A stretch of 8,673 nt of DNA from Holdemanella porci (GTDB taxonomy: Bacteria; Bacillota_I; Bacilli_A; Erysipelotrichales; Erysipelotrichaceae): contig NZ_JAHQVB010000074.1 in the NCBI RefSeq assembly GCF_019052655.1, positions 1 to 8,673 of the forward strand, written 5' to 3'. Shown piece after piece: positions 7,401 to 8,673 of the stretch; position 1 is the first letter of the stretch; the number at the start of each line of letters is the position of its first letter. The notes under the pieces were generated by a model. That model was not told the DNA's origin. It worked only from the letters and a program-made list of their open reading frames with translations, and made no database searches. A program made the translations under genes and the position numbers.

Positions 7401-8363
7401 CTAAACCAAACGATCAAATAAATTCATTAGTGGTTTACGAGATTCTTGTGGCATGCTCAATGCTTCTTCAATTGGATAAGAAATAATCTTGTTATCACGA
7501 ATTGAAATACATTGTCCACCAATGCCTTGCATCAATAAATCTACAGCTTTTTCCCCCATTTGTGATGCTAACAAACGGTCAAATGGACATGGAGATCCCC
7601 CACGTTGAATATGGCCTAAAACAGTTGCTCTTCCTGAAAAGCCCGTATTCAAACTAACCTTTTTTGCAAATTGATCTACATCAGTAATCTTTTCACTAAT
7701 TACAACAATTGAGTGTTTTTTCTTTTTAATAATATCGATATCTCTTAAACGATCTAAGACATCTTGTTCATCAAATCCTGTATCACTTGTTACTACAATT
7801 TCGGCACCACAAGCAATACCTGACCATAACGCTAAGTCTCCACAACGGTTTCCCATAACTTCAACAATAGAACAACGGTGATGTGAATTAGAAGTGTCTC
7901 TTAGTTTATCAACACATTCAACTACAGTTTCTAAAGCTGTTTGAAAACCAATCGTATAATCTGTACAAGTAATATCGTTATCAATTGTACCAGGTAATCC
8001 GATACAGTTAATGCCCATTTCTGTTAAAGATAATGCTCCACGATATGAACCATCACCACCAATAACCACGACGGCTTCAATACCTCTCTTTTTTAATTGA
8101 GCGATTGCTTTTTTTCTGACTTCGATGTCCTTGAATTCTGGTAAACGAGCTGATCCTAATATAGTTCCACCTCTGTTTACGATATCTCCAACAGTTTCAC
8201 GAGTTAATGGTTCAATATAACCTTCAACCATTCCTTTATAACCATTGTAAATACCAAATACTTCAAGACCACTATTTAATCCAACACGTGTTACCGCGCG
8301 TATTGCAGCATTCATTCCCGGTGAATCACCACCAGAAGTCAAAATACCAATTCTTTTAACCAT
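7401..8363 (-). CDS. pfkA: ATP-dependent 6-phosphofructokinase
   Basis: Phosphorylates fructose 6-phosphate to fructose 1,6-bisphosphate with ATP, the committed step of glycolysis. At 320 residues it has the same length as E. coli PfkA and aligns nearly without gaps. Motifs: TSGGDSPGMNAAIR (9-22, ATP loop with G11), GGTILGSAR with R73, IGGDGS with D104 (Mg/ATP), PGTIDNDI with catalytic D128 and D130, R163, the glutamate of ISEK, and VLGHIQRGGSP for sugar-phosphate binding. Gly105 after D104 is typical of ATP-using enzymes; PPi-dependent enzymes usually carry Asp there. The MGR motif, whose Arg contacts substrate in E. coli (R171), reads MGNR here, so Asn172 takes that place and the Arg moves one residue on. 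A GGAGG site (8371-8375) 7 bases before the ATG fixes the start. It is the first gene of the pfkA-pyk operon, under the candidate CcpA element and promoters upstream. Confidence 0.97.
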   Translation of the reverse strand: MVKRIGILTSGGDSPGMNAAIRAVTRVGLNSGLEVFGIYNGYKGMVEGYIEPLTRETVGDIVNRGGTILGSARLPEFKDIEVRKKAIAQLKKRGIEAVVVIGGDGSYRGALSLTEMGINCIGLPGTIDNDITCTDYTIGFQTALETVVECVDKLRDTSNSHHRCSIVEVMGNRCGDLALWSGIACGAEIVVTSDTGFDEQDVLDRLRDIDIIKKKKHSIVVISEKITDVDQFAKKVSLNTGFSGRATVLGHIQRGGSPCPFDRLLASQMGEKAVDLLMQGIGGQCISIRDNKIISYPIEEALSMPQESRKPLMNLFDRLV

Positions 8364-8399
8364 AATATGTCCTCCATAGACTCATTATTAATCATCATA

Positions 8400-8408
8400 A
8401 ATATACCA
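8400..8408 (-). promoter_or_regulatory. Candidate proximal promoter of pfkA-pyk (extended -10)
   Basis: On the minus strand TGGTATATT gives an extended -10 with TATATT at 8400-8405 and TG at 8407-8408. The -35 position at 17 bases is only a T run (8423-8428), so activity would depend on the extended -10 and perhaps on an activator. The predicted start is near 8393, giving a leader of about 30 bases that includes the GGAGG site. A candidate CcpA site lies about 55 bases upstream of the start. Confidence 0.45.
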
Positions 8409-8438
8409 CATAAATATTGTTAAAAAAAGAGTAAATTG

Positions 8439-8458
8439 ACCTGAAAACGCTTTTAGGT
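8439..8458. promoter_or_regulatory. Candidate CcpA catabolite-response element (cre)
   Basis: TGAAAACGCTTTTA (8442-8455) matches the published cre consensus TGWAANCGNTNWCA at every defined position except one (T for C at the penultimate base). It sits in a 20 bp inverted repeat (8439-8458) centred on CG, with flanking ACCT/AGGT arms matching as well. It lies upstream of pfkA, and CcpA is known to control glycolytic operons in lactic acid bacteria (the las operon with pfk and pyk). Whether it activates or represses here depends on which pfkA promoter is used. Confidence 0.65.
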
Positions 8459-8466
8459 AAAAAAGA

Positions 8467-8472
8467 TTTATA
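8467..8472 (-). promoter_or_regulatory. Candidate distal -10 element for pfkA-pyk
   Basis: TATAAA on the minus strand is a good -10 hexamer, but no good -35 lies at 16-18 bases; the best (GTTTCA, 8489-8494, 16 bases away) matches three of six. If used, its start near 8460 would place the cre at about +2 to +21, a repressing position, and its -35 would fall in the inverted repeat at 8480-8503. Confidence 0.25.
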
Positions 8473-8479
8473 ACTTATT

Positions 8480-8503
8480 AAATGTTTGTGAAACATTTGA
8501 CAT
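8480..8503. promoter_or_regulatory. Inverted repeat with a Rex-like redox operator match
   Basis: AAATGTTT (8480-8487) and AAACATTT (8491-8498) form a perfect 8 bp inverted repeat around GTG. Overlapping it, TTGTGAAACATTTGACAT (8486-8503) agrees with the known Rex operator TTGTGAAATATTTCACAA at 15 of 18 positions. Rex is an NADH/NAD+-sensing repressor of fermentation and central-metabolism genes in Gram-positives. The local AT-richness raises the chance level, and the second half-site is imperfect. Confidence 0.35.
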
Positions 8504-8504
8504 T

Positions 8505-8532
8505 TTGTTAACAATTACTAAAAACATATAAT
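8505..8532 (+). promoter_or_regulatory. Candidate plus-strand promoter facing the 5S terminator
   Basis: A perfect TATAAT (8527-8532) has TTGTTA (8505-8510, four of six matches) 16 bases upstream. A better -35 hexamer, TTGACA at 8497-8502, is 24 bases away and too far. Transcription would start near 8539 and meet the symmetrical hairpin at 8569-8605, giving an RNA of about 65-70 bases with no open frame. It may be chance in AT-rich DNA. Confidence 0.25.
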
Positions 8533-8566
8533 GTTATTTTAAAATATATCTAAATATTTATGTACG

Positions 8567-8605
8567 AAAAAAGCCAAGTCTAAGTAAATAAAAGACTTGG
8601 CTTTT
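8567..8605 (-). terminator. Terminator downstream of the 5S rRNA (potentially bidirectional)
   Basis: A 13 bp perfect stem (8569-8581 with 8593-8605, containing AAGCCAAGTC / GACTTGGCTT) closes an 11-base loop. On the minus strand the arm ends in six T residues (8572 down to 8567), as expected for the end of an rRNA operon. The plus strand also has a TTTT run within the right arm (8602-8605), so weak termination in the other direction is possible. The strong stem should insulate pfkA-pyk from rRNA transcription. Confidence 0.88.
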
Positions 8606-8626
8606 GAATATAAAAGGCAAAAAAAA

Positions 8627-8673
8627 GGACCCGGCAGCTAGCTATCTTCGCAGGGGCAAGCCCAACTATTGTC
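8627..8673 (-). rRNA. rrf: 5S ribosomal RNA, 3' part (runs off the window)
   Basis: Read on the minus strand, the last 47 bases give AATAGTTGGG, then CTTGCCCCTGCGAAGATAG, then the terminal GCTGCCGGGTCC. This is the helix IV/V region and 3' strand of helix I of a bacterial 5S rRNA (compare the usual AGTTGGGG...CCCCTG...GAGAGTAGG...GTTGCCAGG order). The 5' half lies beyond the right edge. The 3' end is placed at about 8627, just before a run of eight T residues, and is uncertain by a few bases. It implies a 16S-23S-5S operon to the right, transcribed toward pfkA. Confidence 0.85.

Noticed and set aside
7283..7486. Plus-strand 67-codon open frame
   Set aside because: It runs antisense across the pfkA-pyk junction, both ends of which are well defined by motifs and ribosome binding sites.
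8364..8566. The 203-base AT-rich gap upstream of pfkA, considered for a small gene or riboswitch
   Set aside because: No open frame with a ribosome binding site and no recognisable riboswitch or T-box elements were seen; it holds only the candidate promoter and operator sites listed.

Overview
This is an AT-rich chromosomal window from a low-GC Gram-positive bacterium (Bacillota). The strong purine-rich ribosome binding sites, hairpin-plus-U-tract terminators, paired DegV proteins, pfkA-pyk operon and short (470 aa) pyruvate kinase fit an anaerobic gut Firmicute. Erysipelotrichia is my best guess, from general protein flavour only. Nothing points to a phage, plasmid, insertion sequence or CRISPR array.

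Layout from left to right. Positions 1-60 hold a plus-strand terminator for a gene outside the window. Two tandem minus-strand genes follow (997-1857, then 137-994). Both encode DegV/FakB-family fatty-acid-binding proteins, form one transcription unit and end in a terminator at 97-138. An 82-94 bp divergent intergenic region holds overlapping, oppositely oriented promoters. To its right a plus-strand pair encodes an ABC transporter: an ATPase of the MacB/LolD type (1949-2653) and a 1085-residue FtsX-like permease (2655-5912) with a coiled-coil insertion of about 280 residues in its first extracellular domain. Back-to-back terminators at 5897-5926 (plus) and 5932-5953 (minus) separate this unit from a minus-strand glycolytic operon, pfkA (7401-8363) then pyk (5962-7374). 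The operon's leader carries a near-consensus CcpA catabolite-response element, an extended -10 promoter and a possible Rex-type redox operator. The right edge is the 3' end of a minus-strand 5S rRNA with its terminator, so an rRNA operon lies beyond the window.

How the genes work together. PfkA and Pyk catalyse the committed and last steps of glycolysis, and the upstream sites suggest control by carbon (CcpA) and perhaps NADH/NAD+ (Rex). The DegV pair probably delivers exogenous or recycled fatty acids to a FakA-type kinase encoded elsewhere. The ABC pair is of the mechanotransmission/export class; its substrate cannot be read from the sequence. The most unusual element is the large extracellular coiled-coil hairpin of the permease. 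The most interesting regulatory regions are the shared degV/ABC promoter and the pfkA leader.
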